Shown here: in pieces, positions 34,258-43,236 of the stretch
How the letters are laid out: each line of letters starts with the position of its first letter
Position numbering within the stretch: position 1 is the stretch's first letter
Assembly: GCA_934247935.1 (NCBI GenBank)
Contig: CAKQKE010000012.1
Coordinates: 1 to 63,837, forward strand
DNA from: an uncultured Clostridia bacterium
GTDB lineage: Bacteria > Bacillota > Clostridia > Christensenellales > Borkfalkiaceae
Reading direction: 5' to 3'
DNA length: 63,837 bases
The notes under the pieces: model-generated
Seen by the model: the letters and a program-made list of their open reading frames with translations, nothing else
What the model was told of the DNA's origin: nothing
The model's database searches: none
Position numbers and translations under genes: made by a program

Positions 34258-36195
34258 ATGTCGGAAGAAAATAAGACACCGGAAATCATTTCCGAAGAAA
34301 TAAAAGTAAACGGCGAATACGGCGAAAACCAGATACAAGTTCTTGAAGGACTCGAACCGGTCAGGGTAAGACCGGGCATGTACATCGGCACAACCGATTT
34401 AAGAGGTTTGCACCACTGCGTTCAGGAAGTTGTCGACAATTCCATAGACGAGGCGCTTGCGGGCTACTGCACCGTGATAAACGTCAGCATCAATAAAGAC
34501 TCTTCTTGCACCGTTTTGGACAACGGAAGGGGTATTCCGACGGGTATACACCAACCGGAGGGCATTTCTTCGGTCGAACTTGTACTTACCAAACTTCATG
34601 CGGGCGGTAAGTTCGGCGGCGGAGGATATAAAATTTCCGGCGGCTTGCACGGCGTAGGTGTATCGTGCGTAAACGCTCTTTCCGAATGGATGGAAGTAGA
34701 GGTTTATCAACACGGAAAAATTCATAAAATTACGTTTAACAGGGGCGTTCCGCAGACGAGACTTCAGGTAATCGGCGACACGGACAAAACGGGTACTAAA
34801 GTCACTTTCCTTCCCGACAGCGAAATTTTCGACAGTACCGTGTTCAATTACGACACCATTAAAGTGAGAATGAGAGAACTTGCATACCTCAACAAAGGTC
34901 TCCGCATAATTATGGACGACTTCAGAGAGGGGCAAGAGTCTCACGACGAGTTGTGTTATGAGGGCGGTATAAATCAATTTGTCGAAAGTTTAAACGTCAA
35001 TAAAGAAGTGCTGTTCCCCAAGCCCGTTTATTTTGAAAAGATGATAGGCGACAATATTATCGAAGTTTCGCTTCAATACAACGATTCGTACAACGAAATT
35101 ATTTTCGCTTTCGTCAACAATATCAATACCGAAGAGGGCGGTACGCACCTCGACGGATTTAAGAGTTCGCTGCTTAAAATGATTACCGATACCGGTAAAA
35201 AACTCAATATATTAAAAGACTCCGACAAATTGACGGGCGACGACGTGAGAGAGGGTCTCACCGCCGTAGTATCGGTAAAGATGCCCAATCCGCAATTTGA
35301 AGGACAAACCAAAACCAAACTCGGCAATGCCGAAATGAGAGGTATCGTCGCAAAGGCAATGACCGACAACTTCGGTGCGTTCCTCGAGGAAAATCCCTCT
35401 TACGCAAGGGCAATCATAATGAAGTGTTTGCTCGCTAAAAATGCGAGAGAGGCAGCGAGAAAAGCCCGCGAAGCAACAAGAAAAAGCGTATTCGAGGGTT
35501 CGTCTCTTCCCGGAAAACTTGCCGACTGCTCGGAAAAGAACGCCGAACTGTGCGAAATTTTCATCGTCGAGGGAGACTCGGCAGGCGGAACGGCAAAACA
35601 AGGCAGAGACAGGCGTTTTCAGGCTATATTGCCGTTGAGAGGTAAAATATTAAACGTAGAAAAGGCAAATGCCAAGAGAGTGCTTGACAACGCCGAAATC
35701 AAGGCGATGATCACGGCGTTCGGCGGCGGCATGCAAGACAACTTCGATATTTCCAAAATAAGATACGACAGAATTATTTGTATGACCGATGCCGATGTCG
35801 ACGGAAGCCACATAAGAATACTTTTGCTTACGTTCTTCTTCAGGTATATGAAGCCGCTTATCGAGCAAGGTCACGTGTATATCGCTCAACCGCCGCTTTA
35901 CAAAGTAGTCAAAAATAAAGTAGATAATTATTTCTATTCCGATAAAGAACTTACCGACTTCCTCGCCGAAAACGGCAAACTCGAAGTACAGAGGTATAAA
36001 GGTCTCGGTGAAATGAACGCAGAGCAACTTTGGGACACCACAATGAATCCTGCCCACAGGACGCTTTTAAGGGTATCGGTGGAAGACGCGGTCGAGGCCG
36101 ACGCTATGTTCACGCTCATCATGGGCGAAGAACCCGAACTTCGCCGTAAGTTTATAGAAGAAAACGCAAAACTCGTAACCGAACTTGACGTATAA
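34258..36195 (+). CDS. gyrB: DNA gyrase subunit B
   Basis: A 645-residue ATPase subunit of gyrase. GHKL motifs: EVVDNSIDEALAGY, DNGRGIP, GGLHGVGVSCVNAL. TOPRIM: VEGDSAGGTAKQGRDR and DADVDGSHIRILL. The C-terminal RYKGLGEMNAEQLWDTTMNP block contacts GyrA. SD AAGGAG lies 6 bases before the ATG. It is followed 11 bases later by gyrA; gyrase introduces negative supercoils using ATP. Note that the pair sits far from a dnaA/recF origin cluster, which is not in the window. Confidence 0.95.
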   Translation: MSEENKTPEIISEEIKVNGEYGENQIQVLEGLEPVRVRPGMYIGTTDLRGLHHCVQEVVDNSIDEALAGYCTVINVSINKDSSCTVLDNGRGIPTGIHQPEGISSVELVLTKLHAGGKFGGGGYKISGGLHGVGVSCVNALSEWMEVEVYQHGKIHKITFNRGVPQTRLQVIGDTDKTGTKVTFLPDSEIFDSTVFNYDTIKVRMRELAYLNKGLRIIMDDFREGQESHDELCYEGGINQFVESLNVNKEVLFPKPVYFEKMIGDNIIEVSLQYNDSYNEIIFAFVNNINTEEGGTHLDGFKSSLLKMITDTGKKLNILKDSDKLTGDDVREGLTAVVSVKMPNPQFEGQTKTKLGNAEMRGIVAKAMTDNFGAFLEENPSYARAIIMKCLLAKNAREAARKAREATRKSVFEGSSLPGKLADCSEKNAELCEIFIVEGDSAGGTAKQGRDRRFQAILPLRGKILNVEKANAKRVLDNAEIKAMITAFGGGMQDNFDISKIRYDRIICMTDADVDGSHIRILLLTFFFRYMKPLIEQGHVYIAQPPLYKVVKNKVDNYFYSDKELTDFLAENGKLEVQRYKGLGEMNAEQLWDTTMNPAHRTLLRVSVEDAVEADAMFTLIMGEEPELRRKFIEENAKLVTELDV

Positions 36196-36206
36196 GGAGA
36201 ATTCAG

Positions 36207-38783
36207 ATGGCTAAAAAGAATTGGGGAGAAGAACTCACCACAGAGTTTAAAAAGACTCTCGAACAGACCAAAATGATTGACGTCGAGGTCGACGAGGAGT
36301 TAAAAAAATCATTTATAGCATATGCGATGGCGGTAAACGTATCGAGGGCGATACCCGACGCGAGAGACGGATTAAAGCCCGTTCACAGAAGAATACTTTA
36401 TTCTATGAACGAACTCGGTCTCACCCCCGACAAACCGTATAAAAAATGCGCGACCATCGTCGGCGACGTTTTAGGTAAATATCACCCGCACGGCGACTCG
36501 TCGGTTTACGACGCGCTTGTAAGGCTTGCGCAGGACTTTTCAATCAACCTTCCGCTTGTAGACGGACACGGAAACTTCGGTTCGGTCGACGGAGACCCAC
36601 CGGCAGCGTACAGGTACACCGAAGCGAGAATGAGCAAACTTGCCCTCGAAATGTTGAGAGAAATCGACAAAGACACGGTAGATTTTTATCCCAACTTCGA
36701 CGATACGAGAATGCAACCCGCGGTTTTACCCGCAAGATATCCCAACCTTCTCGTCAACGGTTCCGACGGTATCGCCGTAGGTATGGCGACGAATATTCCG
36801 CCGCACAACCTCAACGAAGTAATCGACGGAGCAATCGCACTCCTTGATAACCCGGAAATTACAATCGACGAATTAATGGAGTATATTCCTGCCCCCGATT
36901 TCCCCACGGGCGCAACGCTTTTGGGCAGAAGCGGCGTAAAACAAGCGTATTACACGGGCAGAGGAAGCATTTTACTTCGTTCTAAATACGAAATTGAAGA
37001 ACTCGATAACGGCAAAAGCAAAATTATCGTCACCGAAATACCTTATCAGGTCAACAAGCAAAAACTTATCGAAAGTATTGCCGACCTTGTAAGGGACAAA
37101 AAGATAGAGGGTATTTCCAACGTCAACGACGAGTCTGACAGACAAGGTATGCGCATCGTAATCGATATCAAAAAAGATTACAACGCTCAGGTAATACTCA
37201 ATTTCTTGTTCAAACACACAAATTTACAAGTCAGCGACGGTATGATTATGCTTGCGCTTGTCGACGGCGAGCCCAAGTATCTCAACCTCAAACAAATGCT
37301 CGAGTGTTACGTCAACCACCAGATCGACGTCATTACGAGAAGGACTAAATACGATTTAAACAAAACCAAAGAAAGAGAGCATATCGTAAAAGGTCTTGTA
37401 ATCGCGCTTGCAAACATCGACGAAGTAATCGAAACGATTAAGTCTTCGTCCGATAAATACGAGGCAAGCAGCAAACTTATGCAAAAGTTTGAACTTTCCG
37501 ACAAGCAAGCCAACGCTATACTCGATATGAGATTGCAAAGACTTACTTCTTTGGAAGTGGAAAAACTCAAGGAAGAACTTGTTCAACTCGATTTAACCAT
37601 AGCAGATTTGACTGATATTTTGGAAAAACCCGAAAGAATTAAAGGCATAATCAAAAACGACTTGACGGATATGAAAAACAGATATCCCACGCCGAGAAAG
37701 ACCGAACTTTCTTACAATTACGGCGATATCGACGCAATCGACCTTATCGAAAAGGAAGACGTCGTTATTTCAATGACTCATCTCGGCTACGTCAAGAGAT
37801 TGCCCGTAAAAGAATATAAATCTCAACGCCGCGGCGGCAAGGGTATCATCGCGCACAAGGCTAAAGAAGAAGATTTCATCGAAAACATGTTTATATGTTC
37901 TTCTCATGACAAACTTCTCTTCTTTACCACCAAGGGTAAAGTATATCAACTTATGTGTTACGAAATTCCTGAGGCGCAACGCACAGCAAAGGGCAGGGCA
38001 ATAATCAACCTTCTTCCCATAGAAACGGGCGAAAAGGTCACTGCGGTTATTCCGTGCAAAGAAGATTCATCGGGCTATATCGCAATGGCGACTAAAAACG
38101 GACTTATCAAAAAGACCGCTTTAAGCGAGTTCGATAACATCAGAAAGACGGGTAAAATCGCAATTTCACTCGTCGATACCGACGAACTTATCTCGGTTGA
38201 ATACACCGACGGCAACTGCGAGTTTATTCTTGCAAGCCGCAAGGGTAAGTGCATAAGATTCAGCGAAAACGACGTAAGAGCAATGGGCAGAGACACTCAG
38301 GGCGTCAAGAGTATGGATATCGAATCCGACGATTATATCGTCAATATGGAAGTCGTTAAAGACGGATACGATATCTTCACGATAAGCACAAACGGCTACG
38401 GTAAGCGCAGCGATATTACCGATTACAGACTTCAGAATCGTGCCGGGAAGGGTATAAAAGCGGGCGTATTCAACGCAAAAACAGGCGATATAGCATGCTT
38501 TAAGTTCGTTCTTCCCGAAGACGATATTTTGATGATTACCGACGACGGAACGATTATCCGCGTACAGGCTTGTGAAATTTCCAAGATGGGCAGAGATACT
38601 CAAGGCGTAATTATCATGAGGACGGATAAAGGCGCGGTTTCTACGGTGGCTATCACTCCGCACGAGGAAGAAAGCGAAGAAGATTTCGACGAAGAAACTA
38701 TGGCTGACGGCGAAGAAAATGCCGAAAATGCAGACGAGACTACGGTTTCCGAAGGTGCCGAAGAGGGCGAAACTCAAGAATAA
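36207..38783 (+). CDS. gyrA: DNA gyrase subunit A
   Basis: An 858-residue breakage-rejoining subunit. The quinolone-resistance region HPHGDSSVYDALVR keeps the Ser/Asp pair linked to drug binding, and AYRYTEARM holds the active-site Tyr. The C-terminal pinwheel carries a true GyrA-box, QRRGGKG, in blade 1, the feature that lets gyrase wrap DNA and supercoil it. This identifies the pair as gyrase and supports calling the 4.6-9 kb pair topo IV. An acidic Glu/Asp-rich tail of about 45 residues ends the protein. SD AAGGAG. Confidence 0.96.
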   Translation: MAKKNWGEELTTEFKKTLEQTKMIDVEVDEELKKSFIAYAMAVNVSRAIPDARDGLKPVHRRILYSMNELGLTPDKPYKKCATIVGDVLGKYHPHGDSSVYDALVRLAQDFSINLPLVDGHGNFGSVDGDPPAAYRYTEARMSKLALEMLREIDKDTVDFYPNFDDTRMQPAVLPARYPNLLVNGSDGIAVGMATNIPPHNLNEVIDGAIALLDNPEITIDELMEYIPAPDFPTGATLLGRSGVKQAYYTGRGSILLRSKYEIEELDNGKSKIIVTEIPYQVNKQKLIESIADLVRDKKIEGISNVNDESDRQGMRIVIDIKKDYNAQVILNFLFKHTNLQVSDGMIMLALVDGEPKYLNLKQMLECYVNHQIDVITRRTKYDLNKTKEREHIVKGLVIALANIDEVIETIKSSSDKYEASSKLMQKFELSDKQANAILDMRLQRLTSLEVEKLKEELVQLDLTIADLTDILEKPERIKGIIKNDLTDMKNRYPTPRKTELSYNYGDIDAIDLIEKEDVVISMTHLGYVKRLPVKEYKSQRRGGKGIIAHKAKEEDFIENMFICSSHDKLLFFTTKGKVYQLMCYEIPEAQRTAKGRAIINLLPIETGEKVTAVIPCKEDSSGYIAMATKNGLIKKTALSEFDNIRKTGKIAISLVDTDELISVEYTDGNCEFILASRKGKCIRFSENDVRAMGRDTQGVKSMDIESDDYIVNMEVVKDGYDIFTISTNGYGKRSDITDYRLQNRAGKGIKAGVFNAKTGDIACFKFVLPEDDILMITDDGTIIRVQACEISKMGRDTQGVIIMRTDKGAVSTVAITPHEEESEEDFDEETMADGEENAENADETTVSEGAEEGETQE

Positions 38784-38793
38784 CGATTAATTT

Positions 38794-38837
38794 TACGCCG
38801 ATGCAAACAATTTGCGTCGGCGTAGCGTATTTTTATA
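38794..38837 (+). terminator. Terminator of gyrBA
   Basis: TACGCCGA(T)GCAAA pairs with TTTGC(G)TCGGCGTA, with ATTTTTAT shortly after. Confidence 0.8.
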
Positions 38838-38949
38838 TTTAAAAATTATCTTTTCGTTTTAAACCGCAGAAATATCATAGAATTTATCGATTTATTTTTT
38901 GATGGCGGTTATATTCTTATTATTGTTTTAATTATCGACGGAGAAATTT

Positions 38950-39693
38950 ATGATTACTATTGAAAACGTATATTACTCGCAAGAGAAAATAAAAAATAAA
39001 AGTTTTGACGCATATTTGCCCGAGAGCAAAAGGGGAGACGCGTTTATTTATTTTCACGGTGGCGGGCTTGTTGCCGGTGACAAAGCCGACGCAAAAGCAT
39101 TTGCTTGTCAGTTGTGCGATAAAAATATCGCGCTTTTCAGTGTGAATTACAGAATGTACCCCGACAATAAATATCCCGACTTTATAAACGACGCCGCCGA
39201 AGCAGTTGCGTTTATTACTAAAAATTTGCATTTATACGGAGAGTATAAAAGGGTGTTTGTCGGCGGCAGTTCGGCGGGAGGTTACATTTCCATGATGCTG
39301 TGTTTCGATAAAAAATATTTATTAAGCCACGGCGTAAACCCAAGCGATATTTACGGCTATATTCACGATGCAGGGCAGCCGACCGCGCATTTCAACGTGC
39401 TTAAACAGCGCGGGTTTGACGAAAGAAAAATCATCGTTGACGACACGTGTCCCTTATATCACGTAGGCGAAGAAAAGGATCTTCCGAAAATGCTTTTTAT
39501 AGTGTCCGACAACGATATGCCAAACAGACTCGAGCAAACTCAACTTATGATATCCACTTTAAAACATTTTGGGTTCAGCGAAAACGTCAGTTTAAAAATA
39601 ATGCACGGCGGACATTGCGAATATTTAAATAAAACGGTTGACGGCAAAAACGTATTCGGCGAAATTGTAACAGAATATATATTAAACAATTAA
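38950..39693 (+). CDS. Alpha/beta hydrolase (HSL/acetyl-esterase-like)
   Basis: A 247-residue hydrolase. The oxyanion motif HGGG (FHGGGLVAGD, about residue 35) and the nucleophile elbow GGSSAGGYIS (about 99-108) identify the hormone-sensitive-lipase-like group; the catalytic Asp lies in VSDNDMPN and the His in MHGGHCEY. No signal peptide, so it is cytosolic. Substrate is probably a small ester. Single gene with SD GGAGA and a terminator on the other side. Confidence 0.85.
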   Translation: MITIENVYYSQEKIKNKSFDAYLPESKRGDAFIYFHGGGLVAGDKADAKAFACQLCDKNIALFSVNYRMYPDNKYPDFINDAAEAVAFITKNLHLYGEYKRVFVGGSSAGGYISMMLCFDKKYLLSHGVNPSDIYGYIHDAGQPTAHFNVLKQRGFDERKIIVDDTCPLYHVGEEKDLPKMLFIVSDNDMPNRLEQTQLMISTLKHFGFSENVSLKIMHGGHCEYLNKTVDGKNVFGEIVTEYILNN

Positions 39694-39707
39694 TTATTTT
39701 TTCAATT

Positions 39708-39745
39708 TAAAATGCGGACGAAATTTAATTTTGTCCGCATTTTGC
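39708..39745. terminator. Bidirectional terminator
   Basis: AAAATGCGGAC pairs with GTCCGCATTTT around an AT-rich inner stem. Confidence 0.9.
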
Positions 39746-39829
39746 TTGCTTAAATGTTGATTAAATTATTATAGTAAATAATTATCTGTTGTCAACTTTA
39801 CACCAACCGTTTTGCGTAAAAACGGTAAT

Positions 39830-40366
39830 TTAGTTAAGTTTAATTGTGTGTTTTATTTTAAAAGTGCCCAAATTTCCGCTTTCGGAAAAACCTATTAAAA
39901 TCGTGTTTGCATTAATAGTTTTAGGTATTTGTTCTTGCTCGATAAGTTTATACGCCATTAAAACTTTTTCCTCGTTTGAGTCTGAAAACAGCGTGGTGTG
40001 GTATTTGTAATCGGTGTCGTATTCGTGTAGCGGCACGCCGTACTTTTGCATTAAAAAGTCGTTTAAATAGTCGTGCAAACGGTCGAGTTTGTCGTTCCGT
40101 TTCATCGATATCCAGCAAATCACGTGCTCGAAACATATGCCGCCCGTTTCGATTTCAAATGGTTTTACGCCTTTAAAATAGTCGAGTAAATCGCCCACGA
40201 CGGAGTCGAAATTTTCATCGCTTACTTTAAAAGACATCTTTAAAGATATGTGAAGCGGCAAAGTAAAATTCGAGTGCAAAAAGCCGATTTCGTTTTCAAT
40301 CTTTCGCGCTTTTTCTTTAATGGTTTTTAGTTGTGATTCGGTCTCGATTCCAATCCAGACGTACAT
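39830..40366 (-). CDS. 2'-5' RNA ligase-like / 2H phosphoesterase
   Basis: A 178-residue protein with the two H-x-T/S motifs of the 2H superfamily: LPLHISLKM (about residues 37-45) and YKYHTTLFS (about 122-130). These histidines hydrolyse or form cyclic phosphates in RNA or nucleotides. The N-terminal MYVWIGIE strand is also typical. The biological substrate is unknown. No good SD is seen (AGCAAAAACTT); it shares the strand with the nucleoside phosphorylase upstream but is separated by about 55 bases. Confidence 0.75.
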   Translation of the reverse strand: MYVWIGIETESQLKTIKEKARKIENEIGFLHSNFTLPLHISLKMSFKVSDENFDSVVGDLLDYFKGVKPFEIETGGICFEHVICWISMKRNDKLDRLHDYLNDFLMQKYGVPLHEYDTDYKYHTTLFSDSNEEKVLMAYKLIEQEQIPKTINANTILIGFSESGNLGTFKIKHTIKLN

Positions 40367-40422
40367 AAGTTTTTGCTCCGTTTTACCAAATAATTAGTTA
40401 TAATAAATCGTTAAATATTTTG

Positions 40423-41184
40423 TTATAAATTTAATGCAAGGTTAATCGCAACGTCAAAAGTTTGTTTTTGAATATCGTATTCGTTCTTACCGCCGAGGTT
40501 GCCGCGACTCCAATTATCGCCGTTTAATAAATCCGCGCCGAAAAAGAAAACGTACAACTCATAACCGTAATAATCGCACAAGGCTTGCAGTCCCGACGAT
40601 TCCATTTCCACGGTGATGCACCCCTCGGCTTTTCTTGCGGCGGCTTTGTTTACCGTTTCCATATAAATGGCGTCCGTAGTCCACGTTTTGCCTTTTACGT
40701 AAGGGTAGTTTAGTTTTTCAAAAATTTGCGCCACCGTGTCGGCGTTTTTAATATCGACGTAATCGCTCGGCGACATGTAATGGTAAGACAAGCCCTCGTC
40801 TCTATACGCCGCCGTGGGGACTATAAGTTTGTCGCTGCATTTTTCGCCGTCTAAAATTCCGCACGAGCCGTAAACGATAAATTTGCTTGCGCCCGTTATG
40901 TATTGCACTTCGTGCATAACCTCTCCCGCCGACGGCGCGCCTATCGGACTTAAATAAAACAGCAATTTTTTGCCGTTTACTTCAAACAAATAAATGTCGA
41001 TATGCCCGTTTGCGGTAGAGGAGTGACCGATAATTTTGCTTTCAAATCTTTGCAAAAACATTTGCTTTACGTGTATCGAAAAACTTACTATGCAAATATC
41101 GGCAGTGTATTGTGATTTTTTATAAAAAGCGTTGACGTCGATCAACGCTTTAGATTTGTTATCAAATGAATTTATTATGGTCAT
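40423..41184 (-). CDS. Nucleoside phosphorylase family protein
   Basis: A 253-residue member of the PNP/UDP phosphorylase superfamily. FIVYGSCGILDGE matches the phosphate-binding region, TWTTDAIYMET and VEMESSGLQALCDYYG the substrate and ribose contacts (Met-Glu-Ser, about 193-195), and FFGADLLNGDNW the terminal Asp motif. It would split purine or pyrimidine nucleosides into base and ribose-1-phosphate. Uridine or adenosine specificity cannot be told. SD unclear (AACCACTAAAT). Confidence 0.87.
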   Translation of the reverse strand: MTIINSFDNKSKALIDVNAFYKKSQYTADICIVSFSIHVKQMFLQRFESKIIGHSSTANGHIDIYLFEVNGKKLLFYLSPIGAPSAGEVMHEVQYITGASKFIVYGSCGILDGEKCSDKLIVPTAAYRDEGLSYHYMSPSDYVDIKNADTVAQIFEKLNYPYVKGKTWTTDAIYMETVNKAAARKAEGCITVEMESSGLQALCDYYGYELYVFFFGADLLNGDNWSRGNLGGKNEYDIQKQTFDVAINLALNL

Positions 41185-41203
41185 AATATTTAGTGGTTAA
41201 ATT

Positions 41204-41710
41204 TCAGCACCAATGGGTAATTTTGCCTATATTTATATTTTCATACAACATAGAAATGCTTGTGGAAATGCCGTGGATTTCAATGCCATAACTTTCGATT
41301 GAGTAATAACAATAGCCGTCATCGCCTTTATAATTGTAGTCGATTAAAGTTTGTTCGTTGTCTTTTACAGAGTAAACCCATGCGCTTTTTACCGACAAAC
41401 CGAAGATTATATCGTTGTTTGCAATATAACTCGTGTTGTCAGCCATTACGAAATTACCCTCGCCGTCGTTATAAACGTTGTAATAAATAAAAGTGTGTCC
41501 CTCAGAAGTAAACGTTTTAATTTCTTCTACGGGTGTAGTCGAAATTAAATCCGCGGTAATAACAGTCACGCCCCCGGGTGGGGTTGGTGCGGTATCGGAA
41601 TTCTGATGACCCGTGTCCGAATCTGTTTTAGAAGTGTCGTTATCCGCTAAACACGCCGACATATTAAAAATAATTAACGCGGCGAATAAAACTATAATAA
41701 ATTTTTTCAT
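41204..41710 (-). CDS. Small secreted lipoprotein, unknown function
   Basis: 168 residues. A signal peptide ends in the lipobox NMSAC (Cys20), followed by an Asp/Ser/Thr-rich, low-complexity linker (residues 21-50) and a compact beta-rich domain of about 110 residues. No recognised family. SD AAGGAGAAA precedes the start. It belongs with the next gene (41859-42269): both begin MKKFI and share the same kind of signal peptide, but their mature parts are unrelated by eye. Confidence 0.72.
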   Translation of the reverse strand: MKKFIIVLFAALIIFNMSACLADNDTSKTDSDTGHQNSDTAPTPPGGVTVITADLISTTPVEEIKTFTSEGHTFIYYNVYNDGEGNFVMADNTSYIANNDIIFGLSVKSAWVYSVKDNEQTLIDYNYKGDDGYCYYSIESYGIEIHGISTSISMLYENINIGKITHWC

Positions 41711-41858
41711 ATTTTTTCTCCTTATCTTGCTTAAATCTTGCTTAAAATGTTGCTTAATCTTAGTTAATTTTGATTAATTTTTGATGTATTTCGCTCAAAC
41801 TTTGACGTATCTTTGATTAAATTACTTGCGTAAAGAGCAAAATTCAGGTGAGTAAAAA

Positions 41859-42269
41859 TTAATACAACGGAATATGTAGCCCGCTCGTCGTTACATATTC
41901 CGCCGAAGTGACGATATAGTTGTCGTTTATAATAATGCGCAAACTTTCTCTCACGCCGGAATATTTACCCGAATCAACGTAATAATCGATAATTTTTCCG
42001 CCGAATTGAGTGGGGTAGGTCTCGAGAGTGAGTGTTTCTTCATAGTCGGCACTACCCAGCAGTTCGATTACCTCGTCCAGATTCCAGCCGATTAATTTGT
42101 ATTTTTCGGCTAAATCGTCAAGCATAAGGTATCTTTCGTTGTAGTTGTTTTCTTGTTTCCATTTTTCGGAAGAAAACTCCGCATTGCCGAATTTAATTCC
42201 GTTTTCGACGCACGCCGAAAAACTTAAAACGCACAACACGGCAAACAAAACCGCAATAAATTTTTTCAT
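41859..42269 (-). CDS. Small lipoprotein, SmpA/BamE-like pattern
   Basis: 136 residues with signal peptide and lipobox FSAC (Cys20). The mature part (NYNERYLMLDDLAEKYKLIG then DEVIELLGSADYEE) resembles the helical start of SmpA/OmlA/BamE-like folds, in which a helix pair and a G-x-P/A-type turn precede three strands. In Firmicutes such proteins are uncharacterised lipoproteins. SD AGGAGAAAA. Probably not in an operon with the previous gene, because 148 bases of degenerate AT-rich repeats separate them. Confidence 0.72.
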   Translation of the reverse strand: MKKFIAVLFAVLCVLSFSACVENGIKFGNAEFSSEKWKQENNYNERYLMLDDLAEKYKLIGWNLDEVIELLGSADYEETLTLETYPTQFGGKIIDYYVDSGKYSGVRESLRIIINDNYIVTSAEYVTTSGLHIPLY

Positions 42270-42528
42270 GTTTTTTCTCCTGATATATTTTATGAAAATA
42301 TTTTAATACAAAACTACGTTTTTGTCAACAGTGACGTTTAAATCGACGTTTAAAAGAGGTTTTTAGTTGAATTTAATAGTTTTCGACGGGCAAAAAAAGA
42401 TATTGCGGCGAATTTCAATATTTTTGCGGAAGACTAAAAATGCCTTTGCAATAACCTAAAAAGATATTGCAGCGAACAAAAAAGTGTATTGCGAGAAAAT
42501 TTCAATTTTAAACTGTTTACACATAAAA

Positions 42529-42558
42529 ACCCCCGTTCGGAGACCGCCGAACGGGGGA
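42529..42558 (-). terminator. Terminator after the broken XRE gene
   Basis: CCCCCGTTCGG pairs with CCGAACGGGGG; on the - strand it is followed by TTTTTATG. Confidence 0.88.
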
Positions 42559-42575
42559 GTTAAATTCATAAAATT

Positions 42576-42692
42576 TTATTCAAAATCTAAATTTTCAAGG
42601 TCAAAAACGGAGTCGTTAAAAAACTCTTCAAGCGTCATATCGAGTGCATAAACGACTTTTACGATAGTTGAAAATTTGACGGCGGTATTTAC
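42576..42692 (-). pseudogene. C-terminal fragment of an XRE-type regulator
   Basis: The - strand encodes 38 codons and a stop: VKFSTIVKVVYALDMTLEEF then FNDSVFDLENLDFE. This is the typical end of an HTH_3 regulator (helix 4-5 and tail). A stop codon lies directly upstream in frame, and the sequence before it belongs to a palindrome-rich element, so the N-terminal HTH is lost. A terminator still follows the fragment. Confidence 0.75.
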
Positions 42693-42696
42693 TTAG

Positions 42697-42907
42697 TTGA
42701 AAATAAATCTAAGTGCCGAGTGCGACCACCTAAGATGAAATTAAATCCGACGTCTTTAACCCCGCACAAGCGGGATTTCATCGCGTGCGCATACCGCTTG
42801 CGGTATATTGCGTCATTTGTCGTGTCCGACCGACGAATAGCAAATTTCATCCGCGATAGTAAATTCATTCCGCTAACGGCGGATATAATAAAAAAGGTCT
42901 GACACAA
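42697..42907 (-). repeat. Palindrome-rich MITE-like element
   Basis: On the - strand short palindromes (CCGCCGTTAGCGG, ACCGCAAGCGGT, CCCGCTTGTGCGGG) alternate with ATGAAAT or ATGAATT spacers and a GGTCGGACACGACAAATGACG block. Such mosaics are common repeats in gut Firmicutes. The element abuts the truncated XRE gene and ends 25 bases from tRNA-Gly. No terminal repeats or target duplication are clear. Confidence 0.5.
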
Positions 42908-42932
42908 TTTGTATCAAACCTATGCTTTTTTT

Positions 42933-43005
42933 GGAGCGAGTGAGGGGAATCGAACCCCCAACTAATGCTTGGGAAGCACTTGTTTTACCACTGAACTACA
43001 CTCGC
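42933..43005 (-). tRNA. tRNA-Gly (CCC)
   Basis: The - strand folds as a cloverleaf: acceptor GCGAGTG/CACTCGC, D arm GTTCAGTGGTAAAAC, anticodon loop TTCCCAA (anticodon CCC), T arm GGGGGTTCGATTCCCCT, discriminator T and an encoded CCA. The variable loop is unusually short (AGT). Confidence 0.95.
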
Positions 43006-43045
43006 TTATTTAAAAAATTAAATTTTTATTCGTTTAGTACCGTAA

Positions 43046-43105
43046 CAATTGATACAATCGCACTATAATCGATACAGTCATGCTACAATTGATACGATTA
43101 ATCGA
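43046..43105. repeat. Three 20-bp direct repeats
   Basis: ACAATTGATACAATC, ATAATCGATACAGTC and ACAATTGATACGATT start at 43046, 43066 and 43086, exactly 20 bp apart. They lie between tRNA-Gly and the kinase promoter. Possible protein-binding iterons or leftover slippage repeats. Confidence 0.6.
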
Positions 43106-43166
43106 CATTACATAATACAATTATACATATAATTTGCACAAAATGCAACAAAACAAACATTATTTC

Positions 43167-43195
43167 TTGACAATATTTGCAATAAAATATATACT
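43167..43195 (+). promoter_or_regulatory. Promoter of the CMP-kinase-like/lysS operon
   Basis: TTGACA, a 17-base spacer, then TATACT, 42 bases before the ATG. Confidence 0.85.
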
Positions 43196-43236
43196 TATTT
43201 ATAAAAAAACTAATTCGATAAAAACGGGTGAGCATC

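Noticed and set aside
41711..41858. Short degenerate repeats (CTTGCTTAAAT-like, period about 11-12)
   Set aside because: AT-rich and too irregular to call a repeat array; no predicted function.
42689..42907. Open frame of 72 codons on the - strand
   Set aside because: It lies wholly inside the palindrome mosaic; such frames recur with the repeat and are not real genes.
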